The position numbers and the translations under genes were made by a program. A model generated the notes under the pieces. It was not told where the DNA came from. It searched no databases and saw only the letters and a list, made by a program, of their open reading frames with translations. Positions 18,860 to 29,200 of a DNA stretch of 64,000 nt are shown in pieces. Within the stretch, counting starts at the first letter, position 1, and each line of letters starts with the position of its first letter. Origin of the DNA: Flavobacteriaceae bacterium bin25 (GTDB taxonomy: Bacteria > Bacteroidota > Bacteroidia > Flavobacteriales > Flavobacteriaceae); assembly GCA_002238525.1 (NCBI GenBank), contig MPMN01000005.1, positions 1 through 64,000 of the forward strand, in the 5' to 3' direction.

Positions 18860-20121
18860 ATCATTTTGAAACTCATGAGTTGGTAGGTAATATTTCCAGG
18901 GATTTGGCCGTAAAGAATGGGGATAGATTCCTGTTTATCAGCAAAGATCAACGGGCTTATACTCATGGTATTCACAAGTATCCGGCAAAGTTTTTTCCAG
19001 AGCTACCAAGATGGTTAATTGAACGCTATTCCGATTATGGGGACTTAATTCTTGATCCATTTATGGGAAGTGGAACAACAAATCTTGAGTCTGCAATATT
19101 GGGCAGAAATAGTGTGGGGGTTGATGTTGATCCGTTCTCAAGAATGCTTTCTCGTGTCAAAACCACTCCACTTGCTAATAACGAAGTTTCGAAGGCATGG
19201 AATAAACTTCACCATCATATTTCTTCTTATGTCGAGCCAGATCACCTTGACGGGGTGCCTGAATTTCCTTACCGAGATAATTGGTTTCAGCGTTTCATGC
19301 TCAAGGAAATGGCACACATAAAGACTGGGGTTGAGGAATTAAATTCCAGTGAAAAGGTGAAGGATTTTTTTAGAATATGCTTTTCGTCTATCGTACGCCA
19401 AGCATCTAACGCAGACAATAACTGTACTCGAACAGTGATCCGAAAGAAACTAGAAAAAAAGGTGATTCCCGGCATGGCTTTGCGTCTATTTCAAAGACGA
19501 ACAGAACATGCTATTGCTGGAATGCAAATGCTTACTAAAGCTTGTCCAAATGGTTTTGTAACCATACCAGAAGATGGTGATGCCCGAAAAATGCCCATGC
19601 TCTCTGATGAAAGCATAGACATGGCACTCACCTCTCCGCCGTATGCAAATGCCGTAGATTATCCCCGTACTCACCAGCTAGAAATGTATTGGCTCGGTTT
19701 AGCAAATGGATCACTCAATACACTCAAAAAACGCCATGTAGGTACAGAGTCTGTTTCAGTCAAAGATTACACTGAATTACATATGACTGGCTGTAGGGAG
19801 GCAGATAACATCATTGCTAAAATATTCGCAAAGGACCCTCGCCGAGCATTTATTGCGACGAAATACCTGTGGGATATGTTTGCCAATTTGCAAGAAGTAC
19901 ATCGGGTACTGAAGCCAAATGCTCCATACATAATCGTGGTAGGTAACAATCTTATTCGAGAAGAGTTGTTTGAGACATGGCGATATTTAATCTCATATGC
20001 ACCAGAATTAGGATATGACATTGAATGCCACTTTGTGTCGGAGATTATCAATCACTACATCAAAGTTCCTCGTAAAGAACGAATTAATGACGAGCACATT
20101 ATCGTTATGCGAAAATCATGA
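18856..20121 (+). CDS. DNA methyltransferase (SPPY type) of a restriction-modification pair
   Basis: 421 residues. Motif I, LDPFMGSGTT, is near residue 68 and binds AdoMet. Motif IV is ALTSPPYANAVDYPRT near residue 257; TSPPY is typical of N4-cytosine and some N6-adenine enzymes. The target-recognition segment would lie between them. A THGIHKYPAKFFPELP segment precedes motif I, as in many solitary and type II SPPY enzymes. Its start overlaps the stop of the transposase fragment, and its stop overlaps the start of the nuclease gene (ATGA). The recognition site is unknown. Not related to the EcoRI-type array. Confidence 0.88.
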   Translation: MNHFETHELVGNISRDLAVKNGDRFLFISKDQRAYTHGIHKYPAKFFPELPRWLIERYSDYGDLILDPFMGSGTTNLESAILGRNSVGVDVDPFSRMLSRVKTTPLANNEVSKAWNKLHHHISSYVEPDHLDGVPEFPYRDNWFQRFMLKEMAHIKTGVEELNSSEKVKDFFRICFSSIVRQASNADNNCTRTVIRKKLEKKVIPGMALRLFQRRTEHAIAGMQMLTKACPNGFVTIPEDGDARKMPMLSDESIDMALTSPPYANAVDYPRTHQLEMYWLGLANGSLNTLKKRHVGTESVSVKDYTELHMTGCREADNIIAKIFAKDPRRAFIATKYLWDMFANLQEVHRVLKPNAPYIIVVGNNLIREELFETWRYLISYAPELGYDIECHFVSEIINHYIKVPRKERINDEHIIVMRKS

Positions 20122-20630
20122 ATGTAGAAGAACGAGCAAAAATAGGGAAACAAGCTTCTGCTACTGGATTTGCAAACGAAAGCCGGTTATTGGCTGCACT
20201 TCTTGATCGAGGGTTCAACGCTTCAAGTGTTGACTTACCTCACTCCACATATGATATTGTTGTTGAATTAGATCAGAACTCAATTATTCGTGTTCAGGCA
20301 AAGACTGTTGACAAAAACAATAGCATTAGCTTCACTGGTGGAGCCAGAGGTGGAGTAGATAGAGAATACCGCAGTGATGTCAAATCTTACACGCAGAATA
20401 GAACTACATCCGACATCGTAGTTGGAGTAAAAAGCAAGAAAGTGAACGGTGATGATAAAATTGATTATTACTTTCTGCCTACTTTAATCATTGAGCAATT
20501 AGAGCAAAAAAGCATTTCAGCGAATAAAGTCGAGAGATGGAAAAACAAATGGGAAATTCTTCGAGAATGCAAAAATCGAGAGTTCGTCCAACGTATATTT
20601 GAGTCTCTACTCAAACCTAAAAAGAGCTGA
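20118..20630 (+). CDS. PD-(D/E)XK-type restriction endonuclease partner
   Basis: 170 residues. The region STYDIVVELDQNSIIRVQAKTVD reads as a PD-(D/E)XK core, with Asp in YDIVV and the QAK variant of the ExK element (about residues 46-66). The four-base overlap with the methyltransferase stop indicates an operon and supports a restriction role. No named REase family is recognised; a Holliday-junction-resolvase-like nuclease fold is likely. Confidence 0.7.
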   Translation: MNVEERAKIGKQASATGFANESRLLAALLDRGFNASSVDLPHSTYDIVVELDQNSIIRVQAKTVDKNNSISFTGGARGGVDREYRSDVKSYTQNRTTSDIVVGVKSKKVNGDDKIDYYFLPTLIIEQLEQKSISANKVERWKNKWEILRECKNREFVQRIFESLLKPKKS

Positions 20631-20710
20631 TGAAATCACCGAAACCCACTTCAACCAAGAAGGCATTTAAGCCTCGTGGCCGTCCTGAAAAGGACATAGC
20701 ACACGTATAG
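20630..20710 (+). CDS. Possible 26-residue peptide with an AT-hook-like motif
   Basis: The ATG overlaps the nuclease stop (TGATG). The product would be highly basic and include KPRGRPEK, an AT-hook-like core. It may be the truncated start of a longer gene cut off by the decayed region that follows. Low confidence. Confidence 0.3.
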   Translation: MKSPKPTSTKKAFKPRGRPEKDIAHV

Positions 20711-21029
20711 CGGTCCATTCCTTACTCGGCGGATGAAATTCCGAAATCTCCGCCAGGATCAATCAAGAATCGGTAAAAATTGCCATACACTTCCAATTCC
20801 TATTCTTTGAACGGAGCCCCAAAATAGGTGGGTTACTCACGTATAAGCCCCTAATTTTTAGTAAGAATGTCAATCAAAAACAGAGCTGCCCATAGGGATA
20901 CAATGTCTCCAAATTAGTGGTTACAATAGCATATAATTTCCAAAATATACGATGCAATGATGATAGCTTAGGTTCTATCTATTCAAAATCCTTTTCTCTT
21001 TCTTGAGTATAAATTTTCATGATAATCAA

Positions 21030-21305
21030 TTAAATTCTTGGCGTATTATTTCCATGGCTTTTTTGTTTTTGATTACGATTCTGGAATAGAGTCGCTTAAA
21101 ATTCAAGGATGCTCCGCCAGACTTTCCTTCTCAAGTTGATTTGAGTAAGAAACTTATCTCTCCAGTTTTAACCTGATAATCAGAACCAATTATCTCAAAC
21201 TGTTCAGGGTTATACTTATCCATGAAAGTAATAGGAAACCCCATATACCCCCTCCCAATCTTTCAGAATATCCTTTACTTTACTCACTTCAATGGCATCC
21301 AGATA
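21030..21305 (-). pseudogene. Decayed 3' end of a 21st EcoRI-type methyltransferase unit (type T2 tail)
   Basis: The minus strand reads AIEVSKVKDILKDW, then an interrupted G run (GGGAGGGGG, nine positions, 21247-21255), then MGFPITFMDKYNPEQF and SDYQVKTGEISFLLKS followed by an in-frame TGA where other copies have TGG. The N-terminal part is missing; homology stops about 60 nt short of the brxL end. It shows that BREX lies inside a once continuous array. The rest of 20711-21362 holds no gene I can recognise. Confidence 0.8.
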
Positions 21306-21362
21306 TTTCAAAAAAATCGGTTTCTCATATGATTTCTTTTATCAAAAGATTGTGTTATCAAT

Positions 21363-23513
21363 TTATTGATGGATATATGTTTTTTCTTGTGTAACCACAA
21401 GAACATTATCTCTTGCTGGTCTTGCTTCTTGGAAGGTTTGGAAGATAGAAAAAGATTCTTTTTCATCCCAGAGATGTATCCCATATTTGGATTGAATAAT
21501 CCAGTGATTACCGATTTCTACTTTCGCATTGGGAATATTTTTAAATAATTCAAAAGAAAATTGAATGCCAATAAAAGTTAAAGATTCTTTAAAGTCATTT
21601 AAAAAATCTCGTTGCTTGTCTTCATTTTCTTGGTCTTTTATCGTAATGAGATGAACGGGAAATAAAGATTCTGTAGAATTATTTTTCATTTTTAAATAAG
21701 AGATTTTCGTGCTTATAAATTGCGTGAATTCCATCAGATGTTTTTGCTCTTGAGGAGTATGCATATTGGGTTCAAATATCTTCACACTTTTTATTCCTTG
21801 TTGATTAAAATCATCAAAATATTTACCCAAAATCTTTTCATAAGATATGCCTTTTTCTCCTTGCTTGGTTTTAATTTCATGTTTTACATATTCATTTAAT
21901 TCATTCATACCCTTATCAGAAATTTTATTAGGCACAAGTAATTTATTGTCTGAAGAAACAAATTCCAAATCTTTATCATCTATAGATTCATTGTCTTTAT
22001 ATGTTTTGCTTTGACGATACTTCAATGAAAATTGAAGTTCTTCAGGGGTAATGACTTCTATTAATTGATCATTTATCTTTTGATGATGCTTGTTGAGAAG
22101 ATAATAACTGAAATTTACTTCCTCAAATGTTTCATCCATTTTTCTTAGTTGGTCTTTTACTCTTCTTCTGCATTCAATGGATAGATTGATAATTTCTTGT
22201 GCTTCTTCAAGGGTTATTATCTTATGAGGATAGATAATTTTGAATAATCCTGAAAAAGTTTTGGCAATGGATGTTTTATCTCTGGTAGTGATGGAATCGG
22301 ATAAAAGACAAAATGCTTCCAAATCATTCGTTCTATCTTCTTTTCTTAATTCTTTGAGGATTTCAGCAAGATAATCAACATTAAAACCGTAGTTTTTGGC
22401 AAACATTTCATTGCGGAGTTTTTGGACTTCCCAACCGGGGAGATAACAATGTATTCTGTCTAAAAAAGCTGTGTTGTAATAATTTTGGGGTAAAGGAGTA
22501 AAGAGGTTAGAGTTATTGACCATAGTTTTCACTGCATAATCTGTATTTCCAACAAAAACCATAGAAGCAGATGCTCCAAATACTTCTGTGCCCCGAGAAA
22601 ATGATTTATTGGCCATGTAGTTTTTCATGATATCCACTAGCGCTTGATCTATTTTTTTTCCTTTTCCTGCAAATTCATCATAAGCTACTACATCCCAATA
22701 ACCTACTAGACCGATTTTTCCATATCTATTATCTATAAACAATTTGGCTTTAGTTACTTCTCCTCCTGATAATAATATCCCATGAGGCGACAATTCTGAT
22801 AAAACATGAGATTTTCCAGTTCCCTTAGGACCTAATTCAATGAGATTGTAATTATTTTCTACAAAAGGCACTAAACGGCATATTTGTATTAATTTTTCTC
22901 TACGATTAAATTCTTTTGGATTTAATCCCATGCTTTGAAGCAAAATATCTATCCATTCTTTGGTTGTGAATTCTTTTCGCAGTTCTTTATGCTTTTCTAT
23001 GTGAACATATGGGATTTGTATTGGTTTCACATTACTAATAGTCCAAGGTTGCAGGTCATCAGAATATGATTCATCACTTATTATTGGGCTGTAGCCCATA
23101 GTAATCTTAGACCAAACCCCACCAGACAACATTTTAGGATAATTTTTAATCACAACACCGCTAACAGGAATACCTCTCAACCCTAAGTTGGTAAAATTCA
23201 TTTCATATCTATCTTTTCTATCATTAAGTCGAATAGATATTTTGTCGATGATGCTATGCTCTTCTTTTTCTTTGATCAAAGATTTTATACGTTCGCTTTC
23301 ATTTCTATGAACAAAATGGGCATTGATAATGCCTTTTACCCTTTCTATTCCTTGATTGATGATATGTTCGTTATCAGTAGAACAATGCTGACCAAGCAAA
23401 TACTCTAATACATAAATAGGTACTACGGCATTTCCTTTTACCTTTTGAGTTAAATCTTTTCGGACAACAAAAGGTCCAAAATATTTATTTAACTTTTTAT
23501 CTAAATCATTCAT
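21363..23513 (-). CDS. brxL: BREX protein BrxL (Lon-like AAA+ ATPase)
   Basis: 716 residues. The family-typical N terminus is LNKYFGPFVVRKDL. The AAA+ core has Walker A GPKGTGKS (residues 228-235), a Walker B-like VVAYDEFAG and the sensor segment MVFVGNTDY. A Lon-related C-terminal part follows. BrxL is the last gene of BREX type 1 operons and is thought to act as a DNA-binding ATPase against incoming phage DNA. It lies 33 nt after pglZ on the same strand, followed by array remnants. No break is seen. Confidence 0.93.
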   Translation of the reverse strand: MNDLDKKLNKYFGPFVVRKDLTQKVKGNAVVPIYVLEYLLGQHCSTDNEHIINQGIERVKGIINAHFVHRNESERIKSLIKEKEEHSIIDKISIRLNDRKDRYEMNFTNLGLRGIPVSGVVIKNYPKMLSGGVWSKITMGYSPIISDESYSDDLQPWTISNVKPIQIPYVHIEKHKELRKEFTTKEWIDILLQSMGLNPKEFNRREKLIQICRLVPFVENNYNLIELGPKGTGKSHVLSELSPHGILLSGGEVTKAKLFIDNRYGKIGLVGYWDVVAYDEFAGKGKKIDQALVDIMKNYMANKSFSRGTEVFGASASMVFVGNTDYAVKTMVNNSNLFTPLPQNYYNTAFLDRIHCYLPGWEVQKLRNEMFAKNYGFNVDYLAEILKELRKEDRTNDLEAFCLLSDSITTRDKTSIAKTFSGLFKIIYPHKIITLEEAQEIINLSIECRRRVKDQLRKMDETFEEVNFSYYLLNKHHQKINDQLIEVITPEELQFSLKYRQSKTYKDNESIDDKDLEFVSSDNKLLVPNKISDKGMNELNEYVKHEIKTKQGEKGISYEKILGKYFDDFNQQGIKSVKIFEPNMHTPQEQKHLMEFTQFISTKISYLKMKNNSTESLFPVHLITIKDQENEDKQRDFLNDFKESLTFIGIQFSFELFKNIPNAKVEIGNHWIIQSKYGIHLWDEKESFSIFQTFQEARPARDNVLVVTQEKTYIHQ

Positions 23514-23546
23514 ACATATTCATTTTGTGATTTAAAATTCAAAAAC

Positions 23547-26252
23547 TTAAAAATCCTGAGCAAAGGCAACATTGATGACTAATGGTTTTTCTTCTTCTAT
23601 TTTCCATTGGGAACTATTTTTTATAGGCTTGTATACTTTGAGAAATACAGTTTCTCCATTTTTTTGTCCTTTTGCAGTAAGTTGAAAAAAATGTTTTTTG
23701 CCCCATGTTCCTTGATAAGGACCGAGTGTCTTTTCGTCACCATCGAACAGATATTGAAATTCATCGCTGATGAGTTCATCATCTTTGTTATATATCCCTG
23801 CTTTGATTCTCATCGGCTCTACCAGATGAGATATAGGTTCTTCTTGTCTAAACAGAATTTCGGTACTACTGGTAGTAATGATAGGATTCACTACAATAAC
23901 CTTGATTTCCACAGGTTTTTTGATTTTTTGTTCCTTTTTATTCACAGTAGATATTTTTATTAGAGGAACCACTATTTCTTGCAAGCTTGTCCCTCCATGA
24001 ACAAAATGGATAGTAGCACCGGACATCCTTAGACGATTGATTGATTTAGGAAAAAGGATATCCACATCTTCATTATCCAAACCTATTTTAGGGGCATGGA
24101 AATGTGTGTATAATTGATTTTCTTGTTCATGACTATTTTCTTCAGAAGATGGAGAAATAATGTTTTGACCTATGAGAAAACGTCTGTCTTTGTACCAAAG
24201 TTTATCTTTATTGGAAATTTTAAATGCACTAAAATCACTTTCATGAAGATCCTTTTTTTGGTAAATAAAGCCATGGTCAGAAGTGATTAAAATGTTGTGT
24301 TCAGATTTTTTATGGGTATCTTTTTGTATTGTTTTGACTATACCATAAAGGTTTTCAATTTCTTTATCTACAGCATCAAAGGTTCTTTGATGCCCTTGCT
24401 GGTTATGGCTTTGGTGGTCAATGATGTTGGAATAGATATAAAAGAGTTGATGTTTTTTGATGTATTCTTTGCTGTTTTGTATAAAATCATCGCTTTTTAA
24501 AGCAATGGCATGTTGTTCTTTATCCGTTTCAAGATTTTGATGAAAAGATTGTAGTATGAGATTTCTATTTTCTAAACCGGAAGAAGATTGTCCATCAATA
24601 AAAATCTTATCTCTTTCGAGTGTAAGATTTCTTTTTCTCGGTAGAAGAGATGCCATACCCAGCTGGGTATAAGAAGGGATAGAGCTAATGAGATAATCTA
24701 TCTTTTCAACCTTGAATTCTGCATTATAATGAATTTTTCGGTGTAATTCCTCTCCACATTCATAACGTAGGGCATCAGAGATAAGGACAAATACTTTGCC
24801 TTTTTCCTTCCTTTCTAGTAAACGAGTGATAATAGGTTTGATATGGTTTTGATAAAAATTTTGTTGGGCATTATAGATTTTAACAGGCCAATGTGTTCTC
24901 TGATCAATGATTTTTTGCCATTGGTCATTGACTTCCAATAACCAGGTATTGTTGTACTGATTATCGATGTTTTCATCGAAAGATTTTAATTTATCACTAT
25001 AATTGGTTTTTTTGAAACGATTACCGAATAATCGATACAACTGATCTATTCTATAAAGAGTAGACGCATATTGCTCTACCCCTAATTCCAGGGTAGATGG
25101 TAAAACATATGACTTGTTTTCATCTTTTTTTCTTTCTCGGTAAAAAGTGATTTTCTCTGTTAGTTCTGCTCCATATCTAAGAGCATCATAATAGTCTTTA
25201 TAATCCTCATACCAAAAGGTATGTTCTCTCTTTTTGATGATTTCCTGCACTTGTTGAGAAGAAAGATTTCCTTTTTGAATTTCTTCAGACAAGACATGAA
25301 TGATTTTTTGTTCTATCAGCTCATAATGATCATCATGAACTAAGGAATCTAATGCTGTATAGAGATTAGGAATTTTGGATAATTTCTTTTCTATATTAAA
25401 TTCTCGGGAAATTTCTTTAGATATTGCTTGATAAGTAGATTCATGCTCTTTGATCTTACTGGTTTTCCATTCATAAAGAAAATTCTTGGCGTCTTGAATA
25501 CTTTTGGCACGAAATTCTTTTTCCAAAATTCTCAATTTATCCTCAACAGGAGTAGCATTAAAAAGATCTAAAACAAAATCATAGATAGTTTGTTGCTGGT
25601 TTTCTTTCAAATTGAGATAGACAAATCCATAATCTTCTTGTATGTATCTCCAATAATAATCCCATAATTGATATTTCTCTAAATTCTTTTTGACTTCCAA
25701 AGATTTTTTAGGATGTTGGATATGCAAAACAAGATGTTGGAGCAACAAACTATTTAAGGCATAATAATCAGGTTTTAAGACAACAGCAATCATCTTAAGT
25801 CGTATTTTCCTATCCGTATCCTCTTTCTTTAAAAGAGATTGCAATTTGTTTCTCCTTAATTTAGAATTTAAAAAGAGAGTATGTGCACGTAATAGTTCTC
25901 TATGATTCTCTTCATCCAATCCTAATTCTTGGGCATAGATAAATTCTTTTTTTGGGCTAAAAGAGGTATATGCATATTGCCAACCTAAAAAGAGATTGTC
26001 TTCATCTTTGGGTTTGGCATAGGGGAAATATAAGAGAAATTTTTGTTTCTCTTTTTTTCTTTGGCTATATTTTTTGTATATTCTATATTGAACGGAAAAT
26101 TCATCATAAGAAACTTTGATTTTCTCAACTCCCTCCAACCCTAATTCCTTATATTCTTCTTCGAATTCTCTATCAGGGTCATACCAGAAGATGACATGAT
26201 CCTTTTCATATGGGGAAGAAAAGTATTTATTCAGTAATTCTTCGATGCTCAT
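23547..26252 (-). CDS. pglZ: BREX phosphatase-like protein PglZ (type A)
   Basis: 901 residues. The alkaline-phosphatase-superfamily core is visible as FVLISDALRYECGEEL (metal-binding Asp493) and ILITSDHGFIYQ (Asp659, His660). Long helical N-terminal and beta-rich C-terminal regions flank it, at the usual length for PglZ of type 1 BREX. Its enzymatic role in BREX is not fully settled, but it is required in characterised systems and associates with the methyltransferase. It is 18 nt downstream of pglX. All key residues that can be judged are present. Confidence 0.93.
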   Translation of the reverse strand: MSIEELLNKYFSSPYEKDHVIFWYDPDREFEEEYKELGLEGVEKIKVSYDEFSVQYRIYKKYSQRKKEKQKFLLYFPYAKPKDEDNLFLGWQYAYTSFSPKKEFIYAQELGLDEENHRELLRAHTLFLNSKLRRNKLQSLLKKEDTDRKIRLKMIAVVLKPDYYALNSLLLQHLVLHIQHPKKSLEVKKNLEKYQLWDYYWRYIQEDYGFVYLNLKENQQQTIYDFVLDLFNATPVEDKLRILEKEFRAKSIQDAKNFLYEWKTSKIKEHESTYQAISKEISREFNIEKKLSKIPNLYTALDSLVHDDHYELIEQKIIHVLSEEIQKGNLSSQQVQEIIKKREHTFWYEDYKDYYDALRYGAELTEKITFYRERKKDENKSYVLPSTLELGVEQYASTLYRIDQLYRLFGNRFKKTNYSDKLKSFDENIDNQYNNTWLLEVNDQWQKIIDQRTHWPVKIYNAQQNFYQNHIKPIITRLLERKEKGKVFVLISDALRYECGEELHRKIHYNAEFKVEKIDYLISSIPSYTQLGMASLLPRKRNLTLERDKIFIDGQSSSGLENRNLILQSFHQNLETDKEQHAIALKSDDFIQNSKEYIKKHQLFYIYSNIIDHQSHNQQGHQRTFDAVDKEIENLYGIVKTIQKDTHKKSEHNILITSDHGFIYQKKDLHESDFSAFKISNKDKLWYKDRRFLIGQNIISPSSEENSHEQENQLYTHFHAPKIGLDNEDVDILFPKSINRLRMSGATIHFVHGGTSLQEIVVPLIKISTVNKKEQKIKKPVEIKVIVVNPIITTSSTEILFRQEEPISHLVEPMRIKAGIYNKDDELISDEFQYLFDGDEKTLGPYQGTWGKKHFFQLTAKGQKNGETVFLKVYKPIKNSSQWKIEEEKPLVINVAFAQDF

Positions 26253-26270
26253 ATTTCTTTACTCAAAAGG

Positions 26271-29200
26271 TTAAAATTCTTCTTCATCTTCTTCTTTGTA
26301 TCCATCCCATATCTTTTCCAATTCTTTAGCTTTTTTCTGTTTTAAAAGTTTATTTAAAGCATCTACAGGAAACAAGATATTCCCTATTTTATCATCAAAG
26401 AATTTATTATAATTCACAAGAACACCAGCATTTAAATCCAAAGATATTTTTTGACGAGCAAAATGTTCTATATTTTTTCTATACATATCTACTTCTTTTA
26501 AAGTAGCAATGATTTTATTCCGATTTCGTTCATTAATTGATTTTTCTTTCCTTGTAGCCAATCGTTTTGATAATTCTTTATCTATTTTTTCTACATGAAA
26601 TTGCAATAATTTAATGTGTTTATTCAAATAATCATGTAGAATTTTATACAAAGTATCTTGATTATATGAATGCATATAGACCAAAACATTAAAAGATCCT
26701 TTTTGAGATGAATGCAAAGAAGTCCGTTGGGTAGAAGAAAACAACCAATAAATAGGTTTGTAATTATATCTTTTGACATGACTTTGGTAAAAATCATCCA
26801 GAAAATAACTTCGAATACGTTTACCTAATCCATCTTCTATAAAAGTCAGATTGTCCATAAGATATTGTTCTCCAAATGCTACACGAATAAAAACTTCGAA
26901 TTTACTAACGATATCATCTTCAAAGTATATACCATCTACGACATCAACAATAGGTAGAATACCATCATCATCCGGCATAAATGAAACTTGATTTTCTGCT
27001 TTGCCTATTTTTCGAAGGAAATCCTTGATATTTTCCCCCTGATTAGCAAGGATAAGCCCGTCCTTTTCTAAGGAATATCTCCCAAACATACAACCCACAG
27101 CATAACTAACCAATTGTTCGCAGATGCTTTTTTTATCAAACACCAAATTATTTTCTTTGATGGCATCTTCATCAATTTCTTCTGTCAGAATAGTTACCTT
27201 TTTATAAGATACATTAGGAGATAATTCATCCTTTAATCCGTAGTTATCAATACATTGTTGATTGATTTCTTCTTCTCTACGGTGTAAGGTTAAAAATTGT
27301 TTTTCCCAGTATTGGGTATAATCTGTATATGCATCTTCTACTTTTGATTGATGGAAACGAAGTAGTTCATTTTTTTTGAAATCCCAAGAAGTTTCCCGTT
27401 GATTCCAATCTTCTTTAGATAGTTCTATAAGGTCTTGAATGTATATATCTTCTATTATAAGGAAGGGGATTTGTTCTATTTTAGTAGGATTTAAATAGGA
27501 ATTAGAACATATCAATTCAATGATTTCTTCAGCGACTATAGAATTGAGAAACGCAATAATGGAATGAAAATACTGGTTTTTTTCAGATAAGAAAAAAAGA
27601 TTTCTTGACTGGAAAAAGGAGCCGGCTTCATTGTATCGAACAGAAATAGAATTTGGCCTGCTAGAAAATGTGCCACTTTCTCGTAATTGAGAAGTTATAT
27701 TTCGAAGTATACTTCCCTTATGATTTTTTATGTTTTCCCCATTATTTTTCCAGTAAACAACAAATTCTTGATGACCATACCATTTTCTAAACCCTAAACT
27801 ATTAGAAAAAGGAATCCATGGCTGGTTCATTCCATTTTTATGCTCATTGAAACTTAAATCTATATCATGAAAATTGACCTCATGCCATTGTCTTGTAAAT
27901 AAAGCATCATTTCCAGTTTGAAAACCAATTTTGATAAATGTGTATTTCTGTAATCGATTTTTGTTTTTTAAAAGATGGAGTATTTTGGGTTTGATATCAT
28001 AGCCTATAATATTATTGGGTAATTGTCTGAAATTGTTTTGATCAACCTGATAAAAATGCTTTTTATCTTTTGTTTTTATTGTCTCAGAAAATGTTTTTTG
28101 ATAAAATTCTGTATCTTCAACATTGATTAATTGAATATAATTCCCTAATTCATTTTCTGGGGATTTATTTCTTAGGATAAAAGCTGTTGATAGTCCATTG
28201 AAATCTTGTAATCCTTTGGCTCCTAACTCTACAAAATTTTCGATGATATTGTAATTGATGATATACCATCTTAATCTTTCAAAAGATTTGATGTTCGTCC
28301 AATTATTTGGAGTTAGAAATCCTGTCAATCCGTCTTTCGCACATAATACCAAGCACTGGCTGATAAAACATGCAAATAAATCGTATTTTTCTATGGGATA
28401 TTCCTTTTCAATGTGTTTTTTAAATACCTCATTCATCTTATTCCTATTGATATAAGGAGGATGAGTGACCACTATATCATAAATGCTCCCCAACAATCGA
28501 TAAAGTACATCCAGTTTTTTTTGTCTTTGGGCAAAGACGGTTCCTTCATGGATGGTATAGGATTTAATTCCTTCTGTTTTGATTAGCGAACCATAGGATT
28601 GAGCATCTTCAAAATGTTTATTGTCGGGAAAATCCTCGTAAAAGGTGATGTTGGGCAATATATTGGGGACTAGGTTATTTATTACCTTGAAATGGGCAGA
28701 ATCAAAAAAACGTCTGTCTTTTTCTCGTCCCTTGATGGTCAAAACAAAGGAAGTTAATTGTATCGCTCTTTTATCAATATCCGTTCCATATAGATTGTTT
28801 TTGAGGATATAAAAAGGTATTTCTCTGGGATTATATCCTTCTTCTTGATAGATATGATAGAATACATCATAGGCATAAGAAAGAATATGACCGGACCCGG
28901 CACAAGGCTCAAAAAAGGTGATTTCTTCTATGGCTTTTTTATTTTCCCTCAAATTATTTTGAGAAGGAGAAACATAATAAGGCAATAAAGAACGTAGATT
29001 ACTTTGGGGATCTTGTTCCAACCAGTATTGCCCCAAAGTATTATCTACCAGATATTGAATTATCCATTTAGGAGTAAATAGCTGCGAGACTGAGGACAAA
29101 TCATCCCGTGCATATTTCTTTTTTTTGTTGATTATATCTTTCTTTTTCTGTTCATTATAAAAGAAATAAACCCGATGAATGATTTCCAGATTTTGTTTGG

